NCBI RefSeq assembly: GCF_000330505.1
Contig: NW_004191777.1
Location: 720,128-784,127, forward strand
Reading direction: 5' to 3'
DNA length: 64,000 bases
Source: Entamoeba invadens IP1
Taxonomy: Eukaryota; Evosea; Mastigamoebida; Endamoebidae
Under the pieces are notes generated by a model. It made no database searches and was not told where the DNA came from. It saw only the letters and a program-made list of their open reading frames with translations. Of this stretch, positions 1 to 9,994 are shown piece by piece (the first letter of the stretch is position 1; each line of letters opens with the position of its first letter). The position numbers were made by a program, and so were the translations under genes.

Positions 1-2
1 CG

Positions 3-581
3 AAAATTGAGAGAGAAGAAGATTCTGACAAGAAAGAAGAGAAGAAACATCATCATCATCACAAACACAGTGAAAAAGACTCAAAAAAATCGGACAAGAA
101 AGACAAAAAAGAGAAGAAAGAGAAAAAGGTAACATCCACTCAAGAGGACAAAGAACCTTCAAAAGAAGAAACCAAAGAAGTAGAGACTACAGAAGAGAAG
201 ATTACTAAAAAGGACAAGAAAGAGAAAAAAGAGACTCAACCAAATAAATTGAAAGAAGAAGAAACCCCAAATGAAGAAGTTGATTCTTTTTTCCAAGAAG
301 AGAAAAAAGAACCAACTAAAAAAAACCACCAAAGAAAAGGTGCTTGGACTGGTGGTAAATTTGGAGACTTAAGTGGTGTTGGAGAAAACATCGATAGACG
401 TAACAAGTCGAGATACGCTGTTGACGCTTATGGAGATGTCGAGACTATTCCAAACGCAGCGCGTACACTTCACCAGACCAAAGGAAAGGGTTTCCAGAAA
501 TCGAAGACCAAATTGAAAAAGTCCGATTTCAAAGGAACTATTGACGACACAGACGCTGGCAGTAGTTCATTCTTCTTTTGA
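3..581 (+). CDS. Nopp140/SRP40-like nucleolar phosphoprotein, C-terminal part
   Basis: The frame is open from the left edge, so the start lies outside the window. The visible 192 residues are a highly charged Lys/Glu-rich tract (KKDKKEKKEKK and similar, plus a His5 run) and then a C-terminal block with AVDAYGD, TKGKGFQKSKTKLKK and a closing SSFFF. That block matches the SRP40/Nopp140 C-terminal domain, whose usual core reads like TKGKGFRHEKTKKKRG. Family members are nucleolar chaperones for snoRNPs and link to RNA polymerase I and ribosome production. Role is inferred from this domain only. The next gene starts 95 bp downstream on the same strand. Confidence 0.75.
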   Translation, partial: KIEREEDSDKKEEKKHHHHHKHSEKDSKKSDKKDKKEKKEKKVTSTQEDKEPSKEETKEVETTEEKITKKDKKEKKETQPNKLKEEETPNEEVDSFFQEEKKEPTKKNHQRKGAWTGGKFGDLSGVGENIDRRNKSRYAVDAYGDVETIPNAARTLHQTKGKGFQKSKTKLKKSDFKGTIDDTDAGSSSFFF

Positions 582-676
582 AATTCTGAAATGATTGATA
601 TATTAACTTTTCATATTAATTATTTTAAATTAGAAATATACTAAAACAAACTAAAAGAACAAGATAAGTCATTGAT

Positions 677-2665
677 ATGTCACAGACAGAAGAAGGTCAC
701 ATAAAGACTGAAAATATCGAAGTGAGAAATGAAGAAAATGCGATAAAGAGTCTTGACACACAAAAGGAAAAACAAGACGAGATTGAAAAAGAAGAGAAAC
801 ACGAAATAAAAAGCGAAGAAAAAAGTCCGCCGAACAACCAAAACGAAAACGCGGAAGACTCACCAAAATTTAAAATAGTCGAAAAAGAAGAAAAAGTTGA
901 GAAAGTTGAAAATGATAAAATCGAGAGTGTCAACCGAAGAAAAAGTGAAGAGAAAAGACAGAGAGAGTACTTCACTGCATTAAGAAGAACACTGAACGGC
1001 CTTATCAACAAAGTCACACCAAAGAACATTAAAACGATTATAGTTGAGTTATTCAAAGAGAATTTAGTCCGAGGGCGTGGACTTCTAGTTTCGTCTGTAT
1101 TACGAGCGCAAGATGCCGAACCTAAGTATTCATCATTATATGCGTCACTAATTGCAGTGATCAATACAAAGATCCCAAATGTTGGGAAGTTGTGTATTCA
1201 CAGGACGATTCATCAATTCAAATTGTGTTGTAAACGCAATGAAAAAGAGAGTGCGTTGAAGAAGTTACAATTCTTAGCACAACTTGCTAATCAAGACGTT
1301 GTTGGTCTTCTTCTTATATTGCAATTTCTTGTTTACTTCAACAAGAACTTGAACGATGACAACGTCGAGCGGATGGTCAGTTTATTGTCTGAATGTGGGG
1401 AGTACCTCGACTACAAAGCAAAAGGAAATGTTCAAACTTTTTATGAGAGTTTACGAACTTTTGTGAGTAAATCGGTTGGGAGTGAAAGAATGAAATTCAT
1501 AGTGACGCAATTACTCGAACAACGAAGAAAAGGGTTTCCGGACTTTCCCGCGAAAGTTGAAATGTTGGATTTAGTAGAAGAAGAAGATAAAGTGACCCAT
1601 CAAGTCGAATTAACTACTGAACTGGAAATCGAAGAGAATTTGAATGTTTTCCAATTTGATGAGGAATTTGAGGAGAACGAGAAGAAGTGGGAGTTTAAAC
1701 AGAAAGAGATCATAGGGGAAGATTCGGATGAAGAAGAGGAAAATGGAGACGTGTGTAATGAAGACAATCAACAAATATCAAACAACGAAGGAGACAAACA
1801 GAAGATGGAGATGGAAACGTTTGACGACCAAACAGGGGCTCAAACGATATTTCTGAAAAAGAAGATTTACATCACAATCATGTCGTGTTATAATTTTGAA
1901 GAATGTGTGCACAAGCTTCTGAATTTAAAAATGAAAGAGGACGATAACAAGTATGTTGTTGAGATGGTGATAGAGTGCTGTTCACAAGAGAAAACGTATA
2001 AAAAGTATTACGGCCTTGTTGCTGAGAGGTTGTGTGTGTTGTTCAATAAGTTTAAAGACTCCTTCTCTATTAAATTTGAGGAGGTTTATAAAAACATTCA
2101 TGAAAAGGATATGAACCAAATTAGAAGCTTGGCGATGTTGTTCTCGCATTTGTTCTCTTCGAATGCAATTGAATGGAATCTCTTCAGATTTGTGATTATT
2201 ACTGAAGACGAGACGACATCTAGTTCTCGAGTTTTCCTCAAAATTATGTTACAAGACATGTTCGAAACAATGGGGATGAAGGAATTCACTGCTAAAATTC
2301 TTGGAGCCAATGTGAAGGAATATGTGAGAGGAATGTTTCCAACAGAGAACAAAGAAGACGTTATATTTGCATTCAACTTCTTTAAGGGAATTGGGATGAT
2401 CGAACTTGCAAAGGTCCTTCAACAAACATATCTGGACCTAAAAGAAAAAGACAAGAAGAAAAAAGAAGAGGAAGAACTTCGAAATCGCGTCGAAATAAAG
2501 AATGAAACAAGTGAAATGGAAGAAGAAAGACTCGAAGAGCATGATGATCAACAATATAATTACAAAAATGACAAGAGTATGGAGGAAGATGAAAAACAAT
2601 ACAGCGAAGAGTACAGAGACTTACGTAGTGATCATAGTATGGAAGAAGAGAAGAAAGATGATTGA
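677..2665 (+). CDS. CWC22: Pre-mRNA splicing factor CWC22
   Basis: Single-exon gene, 662 aa. The first 95 residues are acidic and Lys-rich and probably disordered. An MIF4G domain follows at about 100-290, with the family-typical LNGLINKVTPKNI, ENLVRGRGLL and the VEEEDKVTH linker. An acidic spacer leads to an MA3 domain at about 390-505. The tail is rich in Glu and Lys. CWC22 works in the spliceosome and, in other eukaryotes, brings eIF4A3 to spliced mRNA to start exon-junction-complex assembly. The order and spacing of MIF4G and MA3 are as in the family, so the call is firm; coupling to an EJC in this organism is inference. Confidence 0.92.
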   Translation: MSQTEEGHIKTENIEVRNEENAIKSLDTQKEKQDEIEKEEKHEIKSEEKSPPNNQNENAEDSPKFKIVEKEEKVEKVENDKIESVNRRKSEEKRQREYFTALRRTLNGLINKVTPKNIKTIIVELFKENLVRGRGLLVSSVLRAQDAEPKYSSLYASLIAVINTKIPNVGKLCIHRTIHQFKLCCKRNEKESALKKLQFLAQLANQDVVGLLLILQFLVYFNKNLNDDNVERMVSLLSECGEYLDYKAKGNVQTFYESLRTFVSKSVGSERMKFIVTQLLEQRRKGFPDFPAKVEMLDLVEEEDKVTHQVELTTELEIEENLNVFQFDEEFEENEKKWEFKQKEIIGEDSDEEEENGDVCNEDNQQISNNEGDKQKMEMETFDDQTGAQTIFLKKKIYITIMSCYNFEECVHKLLNLKMKEDDNKYVVEMVIECCSQEKTYKKYYGLVAERLCVLFNKFKDSFSIKFEEVYKNIHEKDMNQIRSLAMLFSHLFSSNAIEWNLFRFVIITEDETTSSSRVFLKIMLQDMFETMGMKEFTAKILGANVKEYVRGMFPTENKEDVIFAFNFFKGIGMIELAKVLQQTYLDLKEKDKKKKEEEELRNRVEIKNETSEMEEERLEEHDDQQYNYKNDKSMEEDEKQYSEEYRDLRSDHSMEEEKKDD

Positions 2666-4025
2666 TTGATTTCGTTATTGGTGTATTCTATTTTTATACT
2701 CATTATATAGTTAAATTAATTAAACGAATGGTTATTAGATGGTTTATAAATACAACCATTAATGAGACACATAATAAGGTACTGCCATTGTATATCGATT
2801 TTTAACATAACTAAATTTGTCTTGTTACACTAAAAAAGATGAATGCTTAGATTAAAAAAGCAATACAGATTGTTTATAAGTAGTGTAAATCATAAATAAA
2901 TCTGAATATTCGATTTAATTAACAGTGCCCATTAAGTTAAAAGGAATGTTTAGTTGTTTGTTGATAAAGCAAAAGAACAATCTAAAAATTGAAATCTTAT
3001 TGCAGAAAGATTTATTGATTCTATTGTAAATACTTGTCCATTTTTACATGTTTTTGTTTGCATTTTAAATTACCATGCCTTTGAGATGGGTTATTTTATT
3101 TTAAAATCATTTAAGTTGTTGTCGCTCTGTAACATTCACTTCAAAAACAATAATAATAATTTCATAAATATATTATTTATTATATGATATACCTTTTTAT
3201 AATATATTTAATAATTAATTTATTATGCTGAATTTGATTCTGATTGTTTATTACCAATATTTTAAGAAAAACAAACAAATATAAATTATATTTTGACTCG
3301 AAATTTGAGTCGAATTCTTTATTCGTTTAAAACCAATTACTATTTTTATCTTTTTCAAATGTATTATTACTTTAAATTATTTTCATTGTTAAATATGTTT
3401 TTGAAAAGGGAGGAATTAAAAAATGGGAGGATAGAACAAGTTTGTAAAAAATACTGAACAATGGAATTACTTCTGTTTCATTTTTTTGTGTTGTAGTGTT
3501 TCTAAAATAGAAAGACAAGTAAAAACACAATTGTTTAATATGATAATCACAACTATACTTACTATATTTAAATTATAAGTTATAGTTAAAGTTTTGTTTG
3601 AATATAACACCTTCAACATAATGGTTGAATGTGTTTTTATATCCTCTTAAAAGATACATTTTTTAAATATTAACAACTTCAAATAATACAAATACATGTT
3701 CGAAAGAGTATAAAAAATAATTACAAACAAATAAAATTCATAATCTCTAAGTGTTGTTTATTAAATTAGTGATTGTTTACAATGTGGACTTAGTCTTTCA
3801 AAGTTAAATTGGTCTTATATTTGTTAAAAAGATAAACCAAAAGTAAAAATGGGTCATAAATGAAATCTTTGAAGTTATCAAAAGAGGAAGAATATTTTAA
3901 AAAAACTTTGTTGTTAAATTGTAACAATTCTTTTTAATATCTGAAAAGCTAAATGTGACACTTTTCGAAAAAACATTTAAAATGACTTCTGTGTGTATAA
4001 AAAGAAAACTGATTAAACCCCTTCA
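2666..4025 (+). other. Intergenic, AT-rich, no gene seen
   Basis: About 1.36 kb with stops in all frames and no recognisable RNA gene or long repeat. It has many A/T runs and ends with a TATA-like stretch (GTGTATAAAAAG) about 30 bp before the next start codon, which may belong to that gene's promoter. Confidence 0.6.
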
Positions 4026-4760
4026 ATGAAAACAGTATCAGTAGCTTTCTTTGGCCAAACTGAAAGTGGCAAAACAAGTTTAATCCGTCGTTTTGTTCAT
4101 GGTGCCCAAATAATAGAACACACCCCAACTATTGAAGATGTTTATAATACAATTGTCGAAGTGGGTGACAATGAAGTTAATTTAAAAATAACTGACACGA
4201 CCAGTGAAGAAGATTTGGAGCTTTTGAAGACTGACCAATACACTAAGAATGACATTTTAGTGTTTGTGTATTCAGTAACAGAGAAGTATGCATTTTCTCG
4301 AATGAAAGAAGACATGTTGCAAAGTTATGCAGTTGTTTCAGATACACTTGAAGAAGACAAGAAACCAACCTTTGTAATAGTAGCCAACAAAATTGATCTA
4401 AAAGAAAGAGTTATCACACGAAAGGATGGACTCGATTTAGTCAGTAATATGAAAGCACTCTGCTCCATATTTTATTTTGAGACTTCAGCATTTGAAAACA
4501 TCAAAGTCGACTTTTTATTTGATTCTATTGCAAAGGGGTTCCAAAAGAAGGAAGAGTTCTATAAAAAGAGATCTTTTGATTTTAACTGTGAACGGCTCAA
4601 TATGCCATCTCCTCGACCTAAAAAGATGACCATTGCAAAGCTTAGTTTGAGCCAGACAGAACCCAAGCCCGAACCAAAGAAAAAAGGATTCCCAAGGCTT
4701 CTTGAGTTCTTCAAAAAAGACAAACGGTCTGCTTCTCTCTCCGCCAAAGTTGCTCTTTAA
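4026..4760 (+). CDS. Atypical Ras-like small GTPase without CAAX box
   Basis: 244 aa, single exon. The first 60 residues align with H-Ras without a gap: P-loop GQTESGKTS at 10-18, effector loop TPTIEDVY at 33-40, DTTSEED at 57-63, then NKID at 121-124 and ETSA. Residues that support GTP hydrolysis are changed: positions 12 and 13 are Thr and Glu, 59 is Thr, 60 is Ser and 61 is Glu. The effector loop core is intact. There is no C-terminal prenylation Cys; the last 45 residues are basic (KKKGFPRLLEFFKKDKR). By analogy with Rnd-type GTPases it may stay GTP-bound, or it may be a pseudo-GTPase. Function is not known. Confidence 0.8.
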   Translation: MKTVSVAFFGQTESGKTSLIRRFVHGAQIIEHTPTIEDVYNTIVEVGDNEVNLKITDTTSEEDLELLKTDQYTKNDILVFVYSVTEKYAFSRMKEDMLQSYAVVSDTLEEDKKPTFVIVANKIDLKERVITRKDGLDLVSNMKALCSIFYFETSAFENIKVDFLFDSIAKGFQKKEEFYKKRSFDFNCERLNMPSPRPKKMTIAKLSLSQTEPKPEPKKKGFPRLLEFFKKDKRSASLSAKVAL

Positions 4761-5052
4761 GTTCTGTATTACTTTTATTCTTGATTGCTATCTTATTTGT
4801 AATTGATTCTAATTCTATATTTATTCTAATTATTAAAAAAACTATAATAAAAAACTATATGAATATAAATAATTAAAATGGTTTTTTATTAATTTATTAC
4901 TTAATATTTAATTAATATATTAAATAGTTTTTTTTATTATCCATTTCTAATTTTATTTTTATAACTTTGTATGGAAATATAATTATTTCCATCCAAAAAA
5001 AAGAACGGTATAGATAATAGTTTTTATCTTTAATTTTCAAACCAAAAAAGTC

Positions 5053-5913
5053 ATGATTGGAGTGACTTACAGTGAAGAACAATTGCACCTGAACACCTTT
5101 ACAATCTTTACGAGACAATGGCTCACCGAAGGAGCAAAAGCAACTCTATTTGTACAACATGGGTACGCTGAACACTCGGGAAGATACAAACATGTTGGAG
5201 AATATTTTGCGAATCACAAGTACAATGTCTTCATGATGGATCTACCAGGACATGGACAGTCGAGCGGAATAGAAGGGGCTCCACGCACTTATATTGACTC
5301 TTTTGAGACGTATATAACAACAATAAACCAGTTTGTAGACACGATGAAGACTAAGATGGAGTCTAAAAATATTATACTTCCAATGTTCTTTATGGGCCAC
5401 TCCATGGGCGGCTTACTCACTTCTGTACTTGCTGGGCGCAAGAGTGAAATGAAAGGGTTCATCGCTTCTGCACCGGCGTATATAATCAAGAACACTGGTC
5501 TCAATTTGTTTTCTTGGGCTATTCAAGGCATATTGAAATTCAATCCATACCTCACAGCAGATATGGACAGTCCTTCTAACATTATTACAAACCAAGAAGT
5601 TGCAAGAGAATATGTCACTGACCCCTTTAATGTATGTTCCAAAGCGTGTGCGATGACTTCTCTTGAGATGAAGAGTTATGGCGAAGTTGAAAAGGACAGA
5701 GACTTGGACATTCCATTTTACTTGTTCCACGGTTCTGGGGATACACTTATTGATGTTAAAGGAGCAAGAATTAAGGCTACTCATTTAAATAATCCCGTGT
5801 CAAAGTATGTTGAATACCCCGGTGCGAATCACGTGTTGTTGGAAGAGGACAATAAATTTGAGATGTTAGATGGTGTGGAAAAGTGGGTGGATTCTTTGAT
5901 AGAGAATAAATGA
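5053..5913 (+). CDS. Monoglyceride lipase-like alpha/beta hydrolase
   Basis: 286 aa, single exon. It has the Hydrolase_4/monoacylglycerol lipase layout: oxyanion region HGYAEHSGRY near residue 36, nucleophile elbow GHSMGG at 115-120 (Ser117), the acid in SGDTLIDVKG and the His in GANHVLLEE. All three triad residues are present, so it should be an active serine hydrolase on monoacylglycerol, lysophospholipid or similar esters. There is no clear signal peptide or TM segment, which suggests a cytosolic or lipid-droplet enzyme. Substrate is not readable from sequence. Confidence 0.88.
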   Translation: MIGVTYSEEQLHLNTFTIFTRQWLTEGAKATLFVQHGYAEHSGRYKHVGEYFANHKYNVFMMDLPGHGQSSGIEGAPRTYIDSFETYITTINQFVDTMKTKMESKNIILPMFFMGHSMGGLLTSVLAGRKSEMKGFIASAPAYIIKNTGLNLFSWAIQGILKFNPYLTADMDSPSNIITNQEVAREYVTDPFNVCSKACAMTSLEMKSYGEVEKDRDLDIPFYLFHGSGDTLIDVKGARIKATHLNNPVSKYVEYPGANHVLLEEDNKFEMLDGVEKWVDSLIENK

Positions 5914-6014
5914 CTTTGTTTTGATTTAGTGAATGCATTGACTTTTTGGTTCAACACAAGACTTAACAAAGTCTCCAATTTAAGTGAAATCGGAGAACCT
6001 CACAAATCCCAGAC

Positions 6015-7253
6015 ATGAAGAGTGTGACATTTATTGTTATTTTAATGTTGTGTGATATAACTTTTGGATTGGAAGTTTTAAGAAAGAGGGAGAAAAGGAT
6101 GTTTGAGCTGCACACTGAGAAAAATAAACACACTGAAATGAGTGAATACACTGAAAGAAAGGTGGTTGGGTACTATACTAACTGGTCGCAATACAGAACA
6201 GCAACTGTTGGAGGGTGGCCCAGCAAATTCACACCAGAAAGAATTGACGCGAAATTGTTTGACGTTTTGAATTTTGCATTTGTGACTTTTGATGACACTT
6301 ACGAAGTGAAAGAATATGAATGGAATGACAACGTTATGATACCACAATTGGTCTCATTGAAATCACACAACCCAAATCTCAAAGTGTGTGTGTCGATTGG
6401 TGGGTGGAATTTTAACGCAAACGCCAAAACAAAACACTTGTTTCACGATATGGCTGCTACTTCAGTGTCACGAAAAAGATTTATAAAAAGCGCAATCCAA
6501 TTTGCGAGAAAGTACAATATGGACGGAATTGATATTGATTGGGAATACCCAGGCAATGAACTCCAAGGAGGACATCCAACCGACTTTTTGAACTTCAATT
6601 GCCTTGTGAAGGAGTTCAGAGAGTTTGTGGAAATCGACTCTAAAGAGGAAAACAAAGAACCTCTTCTTATTACAGTAGCCGCGCCTGCGGGAATACAAAA
6701 CATCCAAAACATTGACGTTGAAACTGTCTCGAAATACATCGATTGGTTTAATTTGATGACATATGATTTACATGGAGCATGGGATAACATCACAGGACCT
6801 CACACAGCACTGTATTCAACAGATGGATTGAGCGTTAATGACTGTGTTTCAGAGTACTTGAAAAGTGGAGTACCAAGTCACAAACTTGTGCTTGGATTGG
6901 CGCATTACGCACGAGGTTGGACTGTCAACAACAATACAACCGAACACAAAATGGGAGAGGAAGCAAGTGGGCCAAGTGAATGTGGGCGTTGCACGGGGGA
7001 GAACGGCTATCTAGCGAAATATGAAATCGACGAAATTATTCCAAAGAACAACATTTTCTTTGACGACACGTCGAAGACTCTATTTGGTTATTTTGACAAC
7101 AAATTTTACACATTTGATGATAAAGAGACTTTCAAAATGAAGGTGGAGTATGCCAAAGAGAAATCTCTAGGTGGAGTAATGATGTGGAGTGTTGACTTAG
7201 ATAAAGACTTTGTCAACACAAAGTACGTCAGAAGTGTTTTAGCATCTGATTGA
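6015..7253 (+). CDS. Secreted chitinase, glycoside hydrolase family 18
   Basis: 412 aa, single exon. It has an N-terminal signal peptide (about residues 1-18), then a Lys/Glu-rich linker and a full GH18 barrel. Landmarks are VVGYYTNW, the SIGGWNF strand, the catalytic DGIDIDWEYP at 170-179 with the acid Glu177, and the closing GGVMMWSVDLD. Chitinases of this kind remodel the chitin wall of Entamoeba cysts during encystation and hatching. No Cys-rich chitin-binding repeat is seen at the N terminus, unlike the E. histolytica chitinase I know of, so wall targeting may differ. The signal and all active-site residues are present. Confidence 0.95.
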   Translation: MKSVTFIVILMLCDITFGLEVLRKREKRMFELHTEKNKHTEMSEYTERKVVGYYTNWSQYRTATVGGWPSKFTPERIDAKLFDVLNFAFVTFDDTYEVKEYEWNDNVMIPQLVSLKSHNPNLKVCVSIGGWNFNANAKTKHLFHDMAATSVSRKRFIKSAIQFARKYNMDGIDIDWEYPGNELQGGHPTDFLNFNCLVKEFREFVEIDSKEENKEPLLITVAAPAGIQNIQNIDVETVSKYIDWFNLMTYDLHGAWDNITGPHTALYSTDGLSVNDCVSEYLKSGVPSHKLVLGLAHYARGWTVNNNTTEHKMGEEASGPSECGRCTGENGYLAKYEIDEIIPKNNIFFDDTSKTLFGYFDNKFYTFDDKETFKMKVEYAKEKSLGGVMMWSVDLDKDFVNTKYVRSVLASD

Positions 7254-7372
7254 GTGTTTGATTGTATCAATTTCAGACTTTTAAAAATTTCTTTGTCAAA
7301 TGAATTATTAGAATTAACACAACAAATCTTTTTAAAGATAATGGCTCAAAAGAAGACAAGTAAAAATTGTAA

Positions 7373-8340
7373 TTATTGAGATAAAAGTGGGTTTGTGTCA
7401 TGATTCTTTTTTGGAGGGATTAATGGGAAGGCGAAGAATTGATAGCCCAGAGTGACTGTGAATACGATCAAAAACAGGGTAGCTATGGTGATCAAAACGA
7501 TCATCATGATGTAATTGACATTAATGGGGTATATCATTTCATCATAACAACTAACTTTTCTGTCAGTAGCAGTGAATGAGCAGCTATTGGCGTTATATGT
7601 TTTCCACCCACAACCTATTTGTTATTGATATATATTAAGAGAGTAGTAAAACATCGCCGATAACATGACAAACAAGCAAATTTGAGGTTGATTTCACGGC
7701 GGATGCCTTTAGTTGTAGTGTCATACAAATTTTCGATACACTTTGGTGTGTGCAACATGTTCTGATACGCCGTCACAAGACTCCACACTTCAATGAACCC
7801 AACAAAGATGCAAGTAAAAAAGAGCTGTCTGTGATCTTCTCGTTTGTAGAACTACAGTGATACAATTAAGAACAACACAATATAGTAATAGAGAAAAATA
7901 AAAATAGATATTCCTTCAAATACCCAAAATTCAAGTTATTGTGTGTACAACGTTCTTATCTATGAAACATATTATAAGAAGTTACTATAAACTAATTTGA
8001 GGAGTAACACGACTTTGATTCAAATACTTAAAAAGTTGTTTTTTAAAAGACGTGTTATTAATAATAGTTAAAAGAGAAGACAAACAATGATTAAGACGGG
8101 TTTGTTGTACTTTGCGACCGCGTGGATGAGCGCTGATATTGATAGTAAAAAAAGAGCAGACCCTGCATACTGATATATCGCAAATGAGTAAGACGGCAAA
8201 ATGCTGAACAACTCAAAGAGTTTATCCAAATATAACCCAACCGCAACACCTACTACAATAATCGTAATCCCAAATGACATCAACATCGTAGCACAAAATA
8301 ATACAATTTTATTCACTACTTGGATCTTTAGAAATCCCAT
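7373..8340 (-). CDS. Tetraspanin, three exons
   Basis: Exons on the minus strand are 8340-8086, 7851-7674 and 7614-7373, giving 224 aa. Introns of 234 and 59 bp both start GTTTGT and end TAG, and phases agree. Exon 1 holds TM1 and TM2, exon 2 holds TM3 (LFFTCIFVGFIEVWSLVTAY) and exon 3 holds TM4. Joining exons 2 and 3 creates the CCG motif (FACCGW) in the large outer loop, which also has other Cys residues (TPKCIE, NSCSF, VSCYD). That is the tetraspanin signature. Such proteins organise membrane microdomains. Intron 1 is long for this window, so a missed mini-exon is possible. Confidence 0.82.
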
Positions 8341-8794
8341 TGGTATAATTTGAAGTTCACATTTTTTAGTTTGTCATACCAAAAATGTTATTTATTCAAT
8401 TCGGCATGTTCGTATTTCTTTTTCTTTTTTTGTTTTTATACAGATAAAACGTCCGTTATAACGACTTAATTGCAAGTTTTGCAAAGTAATAATTCATACA
8501 ATTGAAAATGTTATTCACTTAATAATAAAAACAAAATAAATAACAATATAAAAAGTGAAATCATTAGTTTATAAAAAAGTGTGATTTGTTAATAGTATTT
8601 TTATGTGTTATTTTATATTAATTTATATAATAAAAATTAGTATAATATCGCTTTTTATAATGAAATGTAAATTATTAATTTGAGAATTAAAAATGCAAAC
8701 ACAACGATAATTAAAATAGATACAAAAAAACTATCACACAGAAGTTATTTTACTAAGATATCATTGATACAACATAGACGTACAAACAAACTAG
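8341..8794 (+). other. Intergenic, AT-rich, no gene seen
   Basis: 454 bp of AT-rich spacer upstream of the tetraspanin gene and downstream of the ML-domain gene, both on the minus strand. It should hold the tetraspanin promoter and the ML gene 3' end; no specific site is recognised. Confidence 0.5.
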
Positions 8795-9223
8795 TTACGA
8801 AACAACGAATGGATCAAGCCTAACACAACCAATTTTATTCTCCTCACGTTTGAACGAAAGTGTTGCTCTCCATTGTGAATTTGTTGGCGTCATTGGTGGT
8901 ATTTCCATTGCCATTTTAAACGTCTTGTTTCCCAATATAGGACAATCAATTGTTGTGTCACACAAGTTGTTTTTGGTAGTGGAAAGCTCGACCCAAAACA
9001 TACCATACTTCGACTCTAAAACATTTTCAAGCATCAAGGTCTCAACCTTTTCTGAAGTTGTGATGTTCATAGTGATGATTATAGTGACACCACTTTCAGG
9101 GGGCCAAGGGATAGCCTCAATGGAATTGACCACAAGCTTCTGATTGTTTGAACAAGTTGTGTAAGTAACCTGAGAAGAGTAAACTGCGAGTAAGAAGAGT
9201 GAAGAGATGAATAGCGCAGTCAT
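8795..9223 (-). CDS. Secreted ML-domain (NPC2/MD-2-like) lipid-binding protein
   Basis: 142 aa, single exon, with a signal peptide at about 1-17. The mature part is beta-rich with four Cys (24, 88, 94, 133), which suits two disulfides as in ML domains. The pattern (YTTCSN near the start, CDTTIDCPI in the middle, WRATLSF near the end) matches NPC2-like proteins. Family members carry sterols or other lipids in lysosomes or outside the cell. The lipid bound here is unknown. It is short but complete. Confidence 0.78.
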   Translation of the reverse strand: MTALFISSLFLLAVYSSQVTYTTCSNNQKLVVNSIEAIPWPPESGVTIIITMNITTSEKVETLMLENVLESKYGMFWVELSTTKNNLCDTTIDCPILGNKTFKMAMEIPPMTPTNSQWRATLSFKREENKIGCVRLDPFVVS

Positions 9224-9994
9224 GTGTTTAATCCTTTGAGTTCTTATTTCGACTTTTATTCATCATTTTTGGGAAGTTATACATAGTAAGATTGTTTCTC
9301 ATTCCTTAATTGTTTTTTAAACATTTTTTTGTTAATTTGCCATGTTATAAAACTACAAAAGAAAAACATAGCTCAAATTCGCAGTTAAAATAATCCGAAT
9401 TTTATGGGACGATAAAGACATCCAAAAACTTTGAACATTTTTAAATTATTTATTTTAAAGAAATTTAGTATCAATAAGACTTTTTTTGTCTAAATAACTC
9501 TTTTTTTATGACTAAAAGAGTTACTTTGTTAAAACAACCCAAATTCCACTTGGCTAATTCCGAACTCTATACCGAAAAAGTTTGGCATTTACGTCCCATT
9601 ATTTTGGCTATAAAATATATATTAAAAAATAAAGTAAATGACTCACATGAAAAGACTTCCAAAAAGTCATAGTTCTCACCACCTCTATATTAAAGTTCCA
9701 ATTCAATAGATCTTTTATAATTAACATTTAACAAAAAATTTATAATGGTTAAATTATTATTTAATTGGTTAATAAAAATGGAAATAATGAAAATCATTTC
9801 TTTTTTTATCAAGATAGAAATATCATAGTTATTTATATTTATTATATTAGAATTAAATAATATTATTTTTATTATAAATTTATATTATATAATAGTTCGT
9901 ATTAATTTCTTACCACCAACACATGAGTCGCATTGTAACACACATTTCCAACTTAGTAACCAATAAAAAGACGAAAAATAACAGAACTTGATTA
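9224..9994 (+). other. Intergenic with one short hairpin
   Basis: About 770 bp, AT-rich and non-coding. A 10-bp inverted repeat with a 9-base loop (TAACTCTTTT at 9495-9504, AAAAGAGTTA at 9514-9523) is present; in such AT-rich DNA this can arise by chance. Copies of TATGGGACG near 9405 and its inverse ACGTCCCATTA near 9592 form a second, imperfect and wider-spaced inverted pair. Confidence 0.4.

Noticed and set aside
9495..9523. Hairpin as a transcription terminator
   Set aside because: Eukaryotic spacer this rich in A and T will contain many 9-10-bp stems by chance, and its distance from gene ends is not consistent with other hairpins here.
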